DNA of 33,022 nucleotides from an uncultured Gammaproteobacteria bacterium (GTDB lineage Bacteria > Pseudomonadota > Gammaproteobacteria > Nitrosococcales > Methylophagaceae). The DNA lies in contig CAJWKF010000008.1 of the NCBI GenBank assembly GCA_913042265.1, positions 1 to 33,022 on the forward strand, given 5' to 3'. Both the position numbers and the translations under genes were made by a program. Below the pieces are notes generated by a model. That model had not been told where the DNA came from, made no database searches, and saw nothing but the letters and a program-made list of their open reading frames with translations. This document shows, piece after piece, positions 17,012 through 27,347 of the stretch. The stretch's first letter is position 1. Every line of letters starts with the position of its first letter.

Positions 17012-18157
17012 CTAGCCCCAGAACAACAACAACAAAGTATCTATTAAACGGCGCCACCAAGTACCTGCTTCTATTGCCTCTATTGCAACTAAGATGCGTG
17101 TTGCAACTAGCTTTCCCTCTAAATGAATTTCTACATTACCTAATGCCTGACCCTTTCTGATGGGAGCAATAAACGGCAAGTTAACATTTGTTGTAGCTAC
17201 CAATTCTTTATAACTGCCTCGGGGAACAGTAATCGCCAATGGCTTCTCAAGGCCCAAACTCACTATATTTGTTGAACCCTTCCAGGCTTTATTAGTAGTA
17301 ATCTCTTGCCCAGCACCATACAACACATGGGTCTCAAAAAACCGAAAGCCGTAGTTGAATAATTTCTGCGTTTCTTGTGCTCGCGCATTTTCACTGTCAG
17401 CACCCAAAACAACAGAAATCAGTCTTACACCTTGACGTTCTGCAGAGGCAGCAAGACAGTAACCCGCTTCTTGGGTGTGGCCTGTTTTCAAACCATCAAC
17501 GCTCTTATCCCTCCATAACAATTTATTGCGATTTGGTTGTTTAATATTATTATAAGTGAACTCTTTTTCGGCATACCATAGATAATGTTCTGGGAAGTCA
17601 CGAATTACTGCTATAGATAGAATCGCAATATCTTTGGCGGTAGTATAGTGCTCCTTCCCTGGTAAGCCGGTCGAATTTTGATAGTTAGTATCAAACATAC
17701 CCAACTGTTGGGCATATTGATTCATCATTTGAGAAAAAGTATCTTCACTGCCAGCTATATGTTCCGCTAAAGCGACTGCTGCATCATTACCAGACTGAAT
17801 AATCATACCCCGCAATAAAACACCAACTGTTACTTTAGTATTAACCTCAATAAAGCTTCGAGAACCTACCATTCTCCATGCCTTTTCACTAATGAGTACT
17901 TCATCTTCTAGAGAAATATTACCGGATGATATTTCATTTGACACAATATAAGCTGTCATCAGTTTCGTAATACTTGCTGGGGGCAAACGCTGCTCTGCAT
18001 TTACTGCAGCAAGGATGTGACCGCTTGCAAAGTCTTGTAATATATATGATTTTGCTGATATTACAGGGGGGTTTGGTGCCTGCCTGATCTCTGCATGTGA
18101 AACGACACTCAGTAAAACCAAACTAAATAATAAAAAGCTTTTTATTGTCTTTAACAT
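17012..18157 (-). CDS. dacA: D-alanyl-D-alanine carboxypeptidase (PBP5/6 type)
   Basis: This is a low-molecular-weight penicillin-binding protein that trims the terminal D-Ala from peptidoglycan pentapeptides in the periplasm. A signal peptide occupies about residues 1-22 (cleavage after 'VVSHA'). The active-site motifs are Ser62-Ile-Thr-Lys65, Ser122-Gly-Asn in 'QSGNDAA', and Lys224-Thr-Gly in 'LKTGHT'. The C-terminus ('WWRRLIDTLLLLFWG') is amphipathic and hydrophobic, as expected for the membrane anchor of the PBP5 family. The length, 381 residues, is close to E. coli DacA/DacC (about 400). It lies 21 bases after rlpA and three bases before dat. Confidence 0.95.
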   Translation of the reverse strand: MLKTIKSFLLFSLVLLSVVSHAEIRQAPNPPVISAKSYILQDFASGHILAAVNAEQRLPPASITKLMTAYIVSNEISSGNISLEDEVLISEKAWRMVGSRSFIEVNTKVTVGVLLRGMIIQSGNDAAVALAEHIAGSEDTFSQMMNQYAQQLGMFDTNYQNSTGLPGKEHYTTAKDIAILSIAVIRDFPEHYLWYAEKEFTYNNIKQPNRNKLLWRDKSVDGLKTGHTQEAGYCLAASAERQGVRLISVVLGADSENARAQETQKLFNYGFRFFETHVLYGAGQEITTNKAWKGSTNIVSLGLEKPLAITVPRGSYKELVATTNVNLPFIAPIRKGQALGNVEIHLEGKLVATRILVAIEAIEAGTWWRRLIDTLLLLFWG

Positions 18158-18178
18158 TCAAAATTCTCTAGAAATAAT

Positions 18179-19003
18179 TTATTCAACAACAATATGGCTC
18201 TCTGCCACACCCAGCACTTTTAGCTTTTCTGCCAGAATCTCACTGGCTTCAACACTAGCTAAAGGCCCTATTCTAACACGATACAGCACACCATGACCTC
18301 GGTAGAAACGCATCAAAAAGACAGTGTCAGCAAGGTGCACTGCTAATTTCTCCTTAAGATCTTCTGCCCGACCGATAGAATCAAAGGTGCCTACCTGTAA
18401 ATACACTTCGGTATATGAATCTTGCTTCAATGGTTCTACATTTACTTCCAACTTTTCAATAGCTTGCTCATTCATCTGATACTCTTCTACATTGATAGCT
18501 TTGACTTCTACTTCGGCTGTACCATTTCCAATTATGTCTAATTTTGTAGCACCAGCATAAGATAAGTCAATGATACGCCCTTGATGAAATGGCCCCCTAT
18601 CATTAACTCTGACAATGATTTTCAAACCATTATTCAAATTAGTAACTTCAGCATAACTCGGAAGGGGTAATGTTTTGTGTGCAGCTGTCATTTGATACAT
18701 ATCGTAAATTTCACCTGTGGCTGTTTTGCGACCATGAAACTTTTTACCGTACCAAGAGGCTATACCTTTTTCACTGTAACCTTCATTTGTAGTCATTGGA
18801 TAATATCGTTTGCCGAGTACTACATAACTTTTTAGCTTATCGGACCTTATTTTCTCATTTTTTGGCACTGCATTTAGAACCCCAGAAACGTCTGGAGGAT
18901 TGGTGGGGGCACTATCGTTTTTTTCCATTATATTGCCACCACAGCCAACTAGAAATAGTAAAATCAAAGCAGCAGTAACCTGTCCCATTCCAACCTTTTT
19001 CAT
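18179..19003 (-). CDS. rlpA: RlpA septal/rare lipoprotein, lytic transglycosylase with SPOR domain
   Basis: RlpA is an outer-membrane lipoprotein; the Pseudomonas homologue is a lytic transglycosylase acting on glycan strands lacking stem peptides. The lipobox is 'FLVGC', with the lipidated Cys at residue 21. The double-psi beta-barrel domain spans about residues 80-170 ('GIASWYGKKFHGRKTATGE', 'MTAAHKTLPLPS', 'VRVNDRGPF', 'RIIDLSYAGA'). A SPOR peptidoglycan-binding domain follows at about residues 198-274 ('VYLQVGTFDS', 'YRVRIGPL'), which targets the protein to septal denuded glycan. The ATG at 19003 comes two bases after the mltB stop. Lying between two wall hydrolase genes fits the role. 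Confidence 0.94.
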   Translation of the reverse strand: MKKVGMGQVTAALILLFLVGCGGNIMEKNDSAPTNPPDVSGVLNAVPKNEKIRSDKLKSYVVLGKRYYPMTTNEGYSEKGIASWYGKKFHGRKTATGEIYDMYQMTAAHKTLPLPSYAEVTNLNNGLKIIVRVNDRGPFHQGRIIDLSYAGATKLDIIGNGTAEVEVKAINVEEYQMNEQAIEKLEVNVEPLKQDSYTEVYLQVGTFDSIGRAEDLKEKLAVHLADTVFLMRFYRGHGVLYRVRIGPLASVEASEILAEKLKVLGVAESHIVVE

Positions 19004-19005
19004 AG

Positions 19006-19983
19006 CTAGTTAGTTAGGTTGTGTTCTTGACTAATTAATGCAGCTAACTGCGTAACAGCCATCGCATACATACGACTATGGTTATAACGAGTAATACTGT
19101 AAAAGTTCTGTCGTGTCAGCCAATATTCTTCACCTTTAAGCTGAGTCAAACTAATAATTGCTAACTGACTAGTATCTGAAGGTAATGATATTGTTGATAC
19201 ACCCGCATTGACTAGTTCCTTACGCTCAATATCTGGCTTAGTCCCTTTTTCTAACAATGCAACTGGTGCACTACCGGAAACTGTTGTTTTATGAGCAATA
19301 CTCTCACCTGCAACCCAACCATGACGATTTAAATAGTTAGCAATACTACCAATGGCATCTGTTGGGTTAGTCCAAATATCACGTTTACCGTCGCCATCGA
19401 AATCGACCGCATAAGCTCGAAAGCTACTAGGCATAAATTGCCCAAGACCCATTGCGCCGGCATAGGAACCTAATGGTTTTAATATCGACATTTCTTCTTC
19501 ACGAGTTAGAAATAAAAAATGACTTAATTCACTTCGAAAAAACTTGCTCCTTGGTGGGTATCGAAATGCTAAAGTTGATAATGCATCGACAACACGGTAA
19601 CTGCCCACGTTGTTACCATAGCTTGTCTCAACCCCTAAGATAGCAATGATTATTTCAGCTGGGACCCCAAATTCATTTTCCGCTTTCAATAATGCATTCT
19701 TATGGATTTGCCAAAAAGCTGCTCCGTTATTAATTCGCTTTTGAGTAATAAATATTTTGCGATAGTCATACCAAGGCTTGCTTTTCTCAGCGGGTCTGGC
19801 TATCGCCTTTAAAATCGACTTTTTAACATTTACTTGCTCAAAAATTGTCTGTAACTCAGCTTTATCAAAGCCATGTTCATCATGCATTTCATCAATGAAA
19901 CCTGATACTCCCGGTAAATTATCATTGGCATAAGACAATGATGAAAAGGTCAGGCATAAAAAAGTAATAAATAATAATTTCAA
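19006..19983 (-). CDS. mltB: Membrane-bound lytic murein transglycosylase B
   Basis: MltB cleaves the MurNAc-GlcNAc bond of peptidoglycan to form 1,6-anhydro ends. The catalytic glutamate is Glu119 in 'GVETSYGNNVG'. 'GAMGLGQFMPSSFRAYAVDFDGDG' and 'AIGSIANYLNRHGW' are family hallmarks. The 325-residue protein begins with a signal peptide (about residues 1-19, ending 'SLSYA') without an obvious lipobox cysteine, so it may be a soluble periplasmic form. The only plausible start is TTG at 19983, which overlaps the rodA stop as TTGA. The in-frame codons between the preceding stop and this TTG contain no ATG or GTG. In this array it takes the place between rodA and rlpA, as in many non-enteric gammaproteobacteria. 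Confidence 0.94.
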   Translation of the reverse strand: MKLLFITFLCLTFSSLSYANDNLPGVSGFIDEMHDEHGFDKAELQTIFEQVNVKKSILKAIARPAEKSKPWYDYRKIFITQKRINNGAAFWQIHKNALLKAENEFGVPAEIIIAILGVETSYGNNVGSYRVVDALSTLAFRYPPRSKFFRSELSHFLFLTREEEMSILKPLGSYAGAMGLGQFMPSSFRAYAVDFDGDGKRDIWTNPTDAIGSIANYLNRHGWVAGESIAHKTTVSGSAPVALLEKGTKPDIERKELVNAGVSTISLPSDTSQLAIISLTQLKGEEYWLTRQNFYSITRYNHSRMYAMAVTQLAALISQEHNLTN

Positions 19984-21128
19984 GATTCCATCATCCTTCT
20001 ATGAGTATGTATAGACATAAGGATACCGAAACTAGCCAATAAGGTCACCATTGAAGTACCTCCATAACTGACTAGAGGCAATGGCACCCCAACAACAGGC
20101 AATAAACCCGTTACCATTCCGACATTAACGATTACGCCAACAAGAAAAGTTAGTGAAATACTCCCAGCTAGTAATCTTGCAAAACTCGATTGAGCTTGAC
20201 CAGCGATATACAAACCTCGACCTGCAATAGATAAATAGAGTAACAACATCATTCCAACACCGAAAAGCCCGAACTCTTCTCCAATAACTGAGAAAATGAA
20301 ATCTGTTGACCGTTCAGGTAAAAAAGCAAGATTAGATTGTGTTCCTTCCAACCAGCCTCGGCCAAACAAACCACCTGATCCAATTGCTATTTTGGATTGA
20401 ATAATATGGTAACCAGCACCTAAAGGATCACTTTCTGGGTTTAAAAAAGTCAACACTCGTTGCTTTTGATAGTCATGCATGACATACCATAAAACTGGTA
20501 ATGCTGAGGTTGCAGTGAGTATGATGCCAACAATAAACCTTCTAGAAACACCAGATAAAAATATAACAATCAGTCCCGAAATTGCTATCAGCAATGAAGT
20601 TCCCAAATCCGGTTGTTTAGAAATTAATAAGGAAGGTATTAAAATCATTATTAAACATACTGCTATACGAAATAAACTTGGTGGTAAAGGCCGCTCAGCT
20701 ATGTAGGCAGCCACTAGTAGTGGTACTGCAATTTTCATTAGCTCCGATGGCTGAAAACGGACTATACCCAGATTTAACCAGCGCTGTGCACCCTTGCCTT
20801 CATCGCCAACTACAAGCACCGCAATTAATAAAAGCAATCCAAGAGCATAAATCCAATATGCCAAATCTCGCATACGGTCAGGGTGAATATTAGCCAGAAT
20901 GATTAATACTAAAAATGCAGCTCCCACCCTTATCAACTGCCTGATCACTAAACTTATGTTTTGATCCCCGGCACTAAATAAAATCATCAGCCCAACACCT
21001 AGCAGTACTAACAAACCAAATAGCAATAAAGCATCGATGTGAATCGCACGTAGTGCTAGAGTTAGGCTCCAGCGCTCAGGGGTTGACTTATACCCCGACG
21101 AATTATAGCGCACTAGCAACAAGCCCAA
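19980..21128 (-). CDS. rodA: SEDS peptidoglycan glycosyltransferase RodA
   Basis: RodA polymerises lipid II glycan strands for the lateral wall in complex with PBP2. It is an inner-membrane protein with about ten helices over some 380 residues. SEDS motifs include 'GAQRWLNLGIVRFQPSELMK', 'KQPDLGTSLL', 'YHIIQSKIAIGSGGLFGRGW', 'LPERSTDFIFSVIGEEFG' and 'PLPLVSYGGTSM'. The conserved Asp lies in the 'ERSTDFIF' loop. The start is uncertain because no ATG occurs before the first helix. Candidates are TTG at 21128 (the outer limit used here), TTG codons just after it, and GTG at 21113. All overlap the end of mrdA by 11-26 bases. Homologues begin shortly before the 'HID' motif, so the shorter GTG form (377 residues) may be correct. 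Confidence 0.94.
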   Translation of the reverse strand: MGLLLVRYNSSGYKSTPERWSLTLALRAIHIDALLLFGLLVLLGVGLMILFSAGDQNISLVIRQLIRVGAAFLVLIILANIHPDRMRDLAYWIYALGLLLLIAVLVVGDEGKGAQRWLNLGIVRFQPSELMKIAVPLLVAAYIAERPLPPSLFRIAVCLIMILIPSLLISKQPDLGTSLLIAISGLIVIFLSGVSRRFIVGIILTATSALPVLWYVMHDYQKQRVLTFLNPESDPLGAGYHIIQSKIAIGSGGLFGRGWLEGTQSNLAFLPERSTDFIFSVIGEEFGLFGVGMMLLLYLSIAGRGLYIAGQAQSSFARLLAGSISLTFLVGVIVNVGMVTGLLPVVGVPLPLVSYGGTSMVTLLASFGILMSIHTHRRMMES

Positions 21129-22959
21129 AATACTGTTCGATCATTTTTCTCGCCATTGGCGCTGCAACTTTACTTCCGCTGCCCCCATTTTCCGCTACTA
21201 CAACGACTACAAACTCAGGGTTATCTGCTGGTGCAAAACCGATAAACAAAGCATGATCTTGCAGCTTTTTCTCGAGCATTTCTACATCGTACTTTTGATT
21301 TTGTTTAATACCAAACACTTGTGCTGTTCCAGTCTTGCCTGCCACGTCAAAAGGTAGTTTTTTACCTAGTGCACGCGCAGTACCTCGTGGCCCTTTCGTA
21401 ACTTCTACCATTGAATCAATCACACTTTCCCAATGCTTTTTATTCACAACTGGTAAGCTCTCCCCTGTTTCGATAGGTACAAGTGTTAGTTCATCGGCAT
21501 TATGATTACGACTAGCTTTGACAACCCTTGGCTTCATATAAACACCTCTCATCGCCAACATTGCTGTAGCTTGAGCCAATTGAACCGGTGTCGTCTGATT
21601 GAAGCCTTGCCCGATCCCAGAAATTAATGTCTCACCAGGATACCAAACTTGATTTTTCGCTTCTCTTTTCCATTCCCTAGAAGGTGATAAACCTCGACTT
21701 TCACTAGGTACATCAACACCTGTTCGACGACCAAAGCCAAAAATATCTAAAAACCCATGCATCTGATCGATACCTAAACTATTCGCTAAGTCATAAAAAT
21801 AAACATCACAAGACTGAGCCAAAGACTGCTTTAAGCCAACAATCCCATGCCCATGGGTTTTCCAACATCGATAGCGGTGTTCATGACCAGGTAACTTGTA
21901 CCAACCGGGACAAAATGTTTTGCTTTCGGACCTAGTAACCCCCCTTTCTAATCCAGCTAATGCTATGAATGGTTTCAATGTTGATGCTGGTGGATAGTGC
22001 CCACGTATCGAACGATCAAACAGAGGTCTATCAACAGAATCTCGCAATAAATCATATTCTTTTGAGCTAATGCCAGAAACAAAAGAGTTTGGGTTAAAGT
22101 CGGGTTTACTAACCATAGCCAGAATACCACCTGTTTTGACTTCTAAAGCTACTATGGCACCGTTATAGTCAGCCAAAACTTCTGAAGCCACCCTCTGCAA
22201 ATTAATATCTAAATGTAAATAAAGTTCCTGCCCAGAATGGGAAGGCTCTCTGGTTAATTCACGTACAACACGACCCTGTACATTCGTTTCAACTTGCCTA
22301 TAACCCACCTGACCATGTAACAGCTTTTCGTATTCCTTCTCAACACCCGTTTTACCTATTTGCAAAGTTCCTTTATATTCTCTCCCGTCAACACTTTTTT
22401 GATCACGCTCATTAAGGCGACCCACATAACCTATAGTGTGAGCGAACAAAGCCCCATGAGGATAATGTCTAATTAAACGCGCCACTACATCAACACCCGT
22501 TAAACTGTGCTGATTAACTGAGAAAAGGGCTACTTCTTTTTCCGTTAAGTTTTTTCTTATTACTACTTGTCTAAAACCACGCTGCTGTCGAATCTTTTTT
22601 GTTATTTCTGCAACTTCCTCACTAGATAAGTTAAATAGTTTTACTAAAGATGTGAGTGTCTCATCTAAAGAGTCAACTTTCTCAGGTGTTAGCTCCAAAC
22701 TAAAAGTTGGAATATTTTCAGCTAACACAACACCATTTCGATCATAAATTAAGCCTCGTTGAGGAGGCAAGGGTTCAATACCAACCCGGTTATTATGAGA
22801 TAAAGTTTTAAAGTGCTCATGATCAACTACTTGTAATATAGCTAGCCTTGCCAGAATGATAGCAAATAGTATTCCTGCCAAGATGGCTGAAAAAATCAAA
22901 CGATCATTGACTAACCGACTTTCACGGAAATGATCTTTTAAAGTCAGACGATCGGACAT
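21103..22959 (-). CDS. mrdA: Peptidoglycan D,D-transpeptidase PBP2
   Basis: PBP2 cross-links the glycan made by RodA in the elongasome. The 618-residue protein (E. coli 633) has a single N-terminal membrane helix at about residues 21-44. The pedestal domain follows, with 'NNRVGIEPLPPQRGLIYDRNG' near residues 56-76, and then the transpeptidase domain. Active-site motifs are Ser326-Thr-Leu-Lys329 in 'PPASTLKPF', the Ser-x-Cys motif in 'AQSCDVYFY', and Lys-Thr-Gly in 'VAGKTGTAQVFG'. 'GIGQGFNQTTPVQLAQA' is another class B signature. It begins seven bases after the mreD stop and overlaps rodA at its end, matching the conserved mreD-mrdA-rodA order. Confidence 0.97.
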   Translation of the reverse strand: MSDRLTLKDHFRESRLVNDRLIFSAILAGILFAIILARLAILQVVDHEHFKTLSHNNRVGIEPLPPQRGLIYDRNGVVLAENIPTFSLELTPEKVDSLDETLTSLVKLFNLSSEEVAEITKKIRQQRGFRQVVIRKNLTEKEVALFSVNQHSLTGVDVVARLIRHYPHGALFAHTIGYVGRLNERDQKSVDGREYKGTLQIGKTGVEKEYEKLLHGQVGYRQVETNVQGRVVRELTREPSHSGQELYLHLDINLQRVASEVLADYNGAIVALEVKTGGILAMVSKPDFNPNSFVSGISSKEYDLLRDSVDRPLFDRSIRGHYPPASTLKPFIALAGLERGVTRSESKTFCPGWYKLPGHEHRYRCWKTHGHGIVGLKQSLAQSCDVYFYDLANSLGIDQMHGFLDIFGFGRRTGVDVPSESRGLSPSREWKREAKNQVWYPGETLISGIGQGFNQTTPVQLAQATAMLAMRGVYMKPRVVKASRNHNADELTLVPIETGESLPVVNKKHWESVIDSMVEVTKGPRGTARALGKKLPFDVAGKTGTAQVFGIKQNQKYDVEMLEKKLQDHALFIGFAPADNPEFVVVVVAENGGSGSKVAAPMARKMIEQYFGLVASAL

Positions 22960-22966
22960 CTATAAA

Positions 22967-23449
22967 CTATCGAACATTAAAAGTACGCCTTACAGTTCTT
23001 AAAAATACATGCACAAGTGGCCATAAAAGTGTGCTGGTGAGTGCCGCTGGAAACCATGAAAGCCAACTGGATGTAGCTGATGTCATAGAAGCTGTCACAA
23101 TATGCACTAATAAAATAAGTGACATTAAACTTAAAGCCTGCTGCCAAAGTGGAAACTGTCTTAATTGAAGATGGAAATGTAAAATTAGGTACACCACTAA
23201 GGCATAAGAAAAAGCTAAAACACCTAATGCACCACCAAATAAAACATCCATCAATAGGCCTACGACCCATGCATAGCCTATCCCAACACTACGCGGTAGA
23301 GCCATAGACCAATACATGACTGTTAATAAGACCCACTCCGGTCGCAAAATTCTCATGCTATCTGGTAATGGGATTAACATTAATATCATCGCAAATAAAA
23401 TTGAAAGAATTATGATGTAAGCACCCTGTGATTGGTCATTTTTTACCAT
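22967..23449 (-). CDS. mreD: Rod shape-determining protein MreD
   Basis: MreD is an inner-membrane elongasome component that balances MreC in activating PBP2-RodA. The 160-residue product has five or six hydrophobic helices and the family features 'PDSMRILRPEWVLLTVMYWSMALP' near residues 29-53 and 'GLLMDVLFGGALGVLAFSYAL' near 64-84. The length is almost the same as E. coli MreD (162). Its ATG at 23449 comes two bases after the mreC stop. A reading frame of 97 codons overlaps it in another phase and is ignored. Confidence 0.94.
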   Translation of the reverse strand: MVKNDQSQGAYIIILSILFAMILMLIPLPDSMRILRPEWVLLTVMYWSMALPRSVGIGYAWVVGLLMDVLFGGALGVLAFSYALVVYLILHFHLQLRQFPLWQQALSLMSLILLVHIVTASMTSATSSWLSWFPAALTSTLLWPLVHVFLRTVRRTFNVR

Positions 23450-23451
23450 GA

Positions 23452-24348
23452 TTATCTATCCTCACCACCAACTTCATCTTTTGCACTTTCTACACCCTCT
23501 GCCTCATCAACTACAACCAATTTTTCATCCAGCATTCGGAGAACCAATAATACTTCTCTCGATGTTTGAATGTTTGCAGTAGGCTCCACTTTAACTTCTG
23601 AAAAAGTATTTCCAGGTGAGGTGTTAACAGAAATTACAGTTCCTACAGGATACCCGACTGGAAAACGTCCACCTAAACCCGAGGTCACTAATGTATCCCC
23701 GACTCGTATATCTGAATTCTGCGGTAAATACTCTAACTGTAATAACTTGTTCAAACCACGGCCTCGGGCGACAGAACGCAAACCATTACGATTAACCTGA
23801 ACGGGGGTACCGTGACTTGGATCTGTTACTAAAATAACACGGCTTGAAAATTGACTGACAGACATCACTTGACCCATAACACCATTGGAATCTAGCACTG
23901 GTTGGCCTTCGAATAGACTTTCTCGCCTTCCTTTATTTATCACAACATGTTGTGATAAGAGATCAGAGTCTATCCTTAGTACCTCTGCTATGAGTACACG
24001 TTCAGGCAGACGAAAAGAAGAGCCTAACAGGTCATGTAAGCGTAAGTTTTCTCGTTCTAGGGCTCGCAATTTTTGTAAGCGAACATCACTCAATAAGTTA
24101 GTCGCTTTGAGCACTTTATTTTGCTCTTTTAAATCGGCCACACTTTGAAAATAATCACTCGTCCAGTCTGCTAATTCACTAGGAAAAGATGCTACCAGTT
24201 GAATAGGATAAATAGCCGTGGACAAACTGCTACGTATTGAAGTTAAATAGTTTAATCTGGAATCTATAAAGACTAGTGTCAGCGAAGCTACAAGCGCCAA
24301 AATCAAGCGGGTATTAAGTGAAGTTCTATTGGTAAATAATGGTTTAAT
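23452..24348 (-). CDS. mreC: Rod shape-determining protein MreC, apparent ATT start
   Basis: MreC is a bitopic inner-membrane protein whose periplasmic coiled coil and beta-barrel domains scaffold PBP2-RodA. A membrane helix near residues 15-33 is followed by a heptad-like coiled coil ('LKEQNKVLKATNLLSD', 'LRALERENLRLHDLLG') and beta domains ('VLDSNGVMGQV', 'RGLNKLLQLEYLP', 'VGDTLVTSGLGGRFPVGYPVG'). The first conventional start is TTG at 24306, but the family N-terminus lies upstream of it. Codons 24348-24307 read I-K-P-L-F-T-N-R-T-S-L-N-T-R, aligning with the MKPIFSRGPSLQIRL start of E. coli MreC. The codon aligned with Met is ATT, eight bases after an AGGT ribosome site (24360-24357). An in-frame TAG at 24354-24352 blocks any longer form. 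I therefore give 298 residues. Confidence 0.93.
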   Translation of the reverse strand: MKPLFTNRTSLNTRLILALVASLTLVFIDSRLNYLTSIRSSLSTAIYPIQLVASFPSELADWTSDYFQSVADLKEQNKVLKATNLLSDVRLQKLRALERENLRLHDLLGSSFRLPERVLIAEVLRIDSDLLSQHVVINKGRRESLFEGQPVLDSNGVMGQVMSVSQFSSRVILVTDPSHGTPVQVNRNGLRSVARGRGLNKLLQLEYLPQNSDIRVGDTLVTSGLGGRFPVGYPVGTVISVNTSPGNTFSEVKVEPTANIQTSREVLLVLRMLDEKLVVVDEAEGVESAKDEVGGEDR

Positions 24349-24426
24349 TATCTAGTACCTATAAACAAGTGGATACTTCATAAATAGATTTATCTAAGAG
24401 TTTCTTGCTGATGTAGTCCAAAAAAG

Positions 24427-25473
<1,047 letters not shown>

Positions 25474-25490
25474 CTATCGAGACCTGACCT

Positions 25491-25519
25491 ATTAAATTCA
25501 TAAAATGATACTTTATCAA
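25491..25519 (-). promoter_or_regulatory. Sigma-70 type promoter of the mreB-lipA array
   Basis: On the minus strand TTGATA (25519-25514) and TTTAAT (25496-25491) are separated by exactly 17 bases. Each hexamer matches the consensus at five of six positions. Transcription would start about 25484, leaving a leader of only about 11 bases that barely contains the AGG ribosome site near 25485. The short leader is unusual and lowers confidence. Confidence 0.5.
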
Positions 25520-25593
25520 TGCATGGGGCTGTTGAGCAAGCAACTAATCATTTAAACTTCATACTTTTGCATAATTAATTACTGAGAACATCC

Positions 25594-25881
25594 ATGAGTT
25601 TAGATAAAAAAGATGTCGAAAAAATTGCACATTTAGCGCGGCTAGCCATAGACAAACAGGCTATCCCTAGCTATGCGAAGGATTTGACAAATATATTTAA
25701 TTTAGTTGAACAGCTTAGCGCAGTCGATACTACTGATATAACCCCAATGGCTCACCCACTAGATGCTAATCAGCGCTTACGTGTAGATAAAGTTACTGAA
25801 GCAAATCAGCGCGAATTATTCCAAGAAATTGCTCCCAAAACTGAAGCAGGTATTTATCTGGTTCCACAAGTTATTGAATAA
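25594..25881 (+). CDS. gatC: Asp/Glu-tRNA amidotransferase subunit GatC
   Basis: GatC is the small subunit that clamps GatA and GatB together in the tRNA-dependent amidotransferase, which converts misacylated Asp-tRNA(Asn) or Glu-tRNA(Gln) to the correct form. The 95-residue product shows the family pattern '[10 protein letters not shown]' near the start, 'IFNLVEQL', '[14 protein letters not shown]' in the middle, and the C-terminal 'YLVPQVIE'. It starts divergently from mreB and is followed by gatA after 11 bases. gatB, which normally completes the trio, is absent downstream. Confidence 0.95.
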   Translation: MSLDKKDVEKIAHLARLAIDKQAIPSYAKDLTNIFNLVEQLSAVDTTDITPMAHPLDANQRLRVDKVTEANQRELFQEIAPKTEAGIYLVPQVIE

Positions 25882-25892
25882 CAGGTTCTCTC

Positions 25893-27347
25893 ATGCATAC
25901 AAAAACACTTTACGAGTTATCAAAATTATTACATGAAGGTGATATCAGCAGTGTTGAACTGACACAGCACTATATTGATCGTATCAAAACCCATAATAAC
26001 CAGCTTAATGCGTACATCACTGTATGTGAGGATAATGCATTAAAACAAGCTCGCGATGCTGATCAAAAAATACAACAAAAAACTGCCGGGAAACTAACTG
26101 GGATTCCAATAGCTCATAAAGATATTTTTTGTACTAAAGGTATTCGCACCAGTTGCGCCTCAAAAATGCTCGATAATTTTATTTCTCCCTACAATGCAAC
26201 TGTTGTCGAAAAAGTCAATACTGCTGGTATGGTGACTCTAGGCAAAACAAATATGGATGAGTTTGCCATGGGCTCATCAAATGAAACTAGCTTTTATGGC
26301 CCAGTAAAAAACCCTTGGGATAATACACGCGTCCCCGGAGGCTCATCAGGAGGATCAGCCGCGGCCGTAACTGCTAACCTTGCCCCCGTTGCAACAGGTA
26401 CCGATACTGGTGGCTCAATTCGTCAACCAGCATCCTTGTGCAACCTAACAGGGCTAAAACCAACCTACGGACGTATCTCACGTTATGGCATGATTGCTTT
26501 TGCATCAAGTCTTGATCAAGCTGGGCCCTTGGCCCGAAGTGCTGAAGATGCAGCATTATTACTTAATGAAATGGCTGGCTTTGATTCGCTTGACTCTACA
26601 AGCGTTGAGCGTGATGTACCCGACTACACTACGACGCTTCAAGATTCCATAGAAGGTCTGAAAATTGGTTTACCTAAGGAATACTTTAGTGAAGGCTTAG
26701 ACCCACAGGTTGCAGCTACTATCGAAGCGGCCATTAAAACATATGAATCATTAGGTGCAACGATTAAAGACATCACGTTACCCAATACTGGTTTGGCTGT
26801 ACCCACTTATTATGTCGTTGCTCCCGCGGAATGTTCATCCAACCTATCCCGCATGGACGGCGTTCGTTTTGGTCATCGCTGCGATGATCCAAAAGATCTA
26901 CTAGACTTATATCAGCGTTCACGTGGTGAAGGTTTTGGTGAGGAAGTCAAACGCCGAATCATGACTGGTACCTATGCTTTATCAAGCGGTTACTATGATG
27001 CTTATTATCTTAAAGCGCAGCAATGCCGCCGGTTAATTAGTAATGACTTTCAACAGGCTTTTAATGACATCGATGTCATTATGGGCCCAACGACGCCCAC
27101 AACTGCATTCAAATTAGGTGATAAAACGGATGATCCAATCTCAATGTACCTCGCAGATATATATACCATCAGCACCAACCTCGCCGGATTGCCCGGCTTA
27201 TCTATTCCCGCAGGCTTTGTCAAAGGCTTACCAGTCGGGTTGCAAATTATTGGTAACTACTTTGATGAAGCTCGCTTGTTGAACGTGGCGCATTCATACC
27301 AGCAAGCTACTGATTGGCATAAACAAAGCCCTCCTTCTTTTGAGTAG
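25893..27347 (+). CDS. gatA: Asp/Glu-tRNA amidotransferase subunit GatA
   Basis: GatA is the amidase-signature subunit that releases ammonia from glutamine for the GatB kinase-amidase site. The catalytic triad is intact: Lys76 in 'IAHKDIFC', the cis-Ser at residue 151 in '[10 protein letters not shown]', and Ser175 in '[12 protein letters not shown]'. '[28 protein letters not shown]' is the usual GatA signature that separates it from other amidases. The length is 484 residues, full size. It is preceded by gatC at 11 bases. The next gene, 74 bases downstream, is a thioredoxin-fold protein and not gatB, so the partner subunit must be encoded elsewhere if the enzyme works. Confidence 0.96.
   Translation: MHTKTLYELSKLLHEGDISSVELTQHYIDRIKTHNNQLNAYITVCEDNALKQARDADQKIQQKTAGKLTGIPIAHKDIFCTKGIRTSCASKMLDNFISPYNATVVEKVNTAGMVTLGKTNMDEFAMGSSNETSFYGPVKNPWDNTRVPGGSSGGSAAAVTANLAPVATGTDTGGSIRQPASLCNLTGLKPTYGRISRYGMIAFASSLDQAGPLARSAEDAALLLNEMAGFDSLDSTSVERDVPDYTTTLQDSIEGLKIGLPKEYFSEGLDPQVAATIEAAIKTYESLGATIKDITLPNTGLAVPTYYVVAPAECSSNLSRMDGVRFGHRCDDPKDLLDLYQRSRGEGFGEEVKRRIMTGTYALSSGYYDAYYLKAQQCRRLISNDFQQAFNDIDVIMGPTTPTTAFKLGDKTDDPISMYLADIYTISTNLAGLPGLSIPAGFVKGLPVGLQIIGNYFDEARLLNVAHSYQQATDWHKQSPPSFE

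Noticed and set aside
22977..23270. A 97-codon frame overlapping mreD in another phase on the same strand.
   Set aside because: The mreD frame has clear family motifs and fills the operon spacing; the overlapping frame has no recognisable features.
25523..25530. CCCCAT on the minus strand upstream of mreB, similar to a sigma-32 -10 element.
   Set aside because: No CTTGAA-type -35 lies 13-15 bases upstream, and a better sigma-70-like pair is present just downstream.
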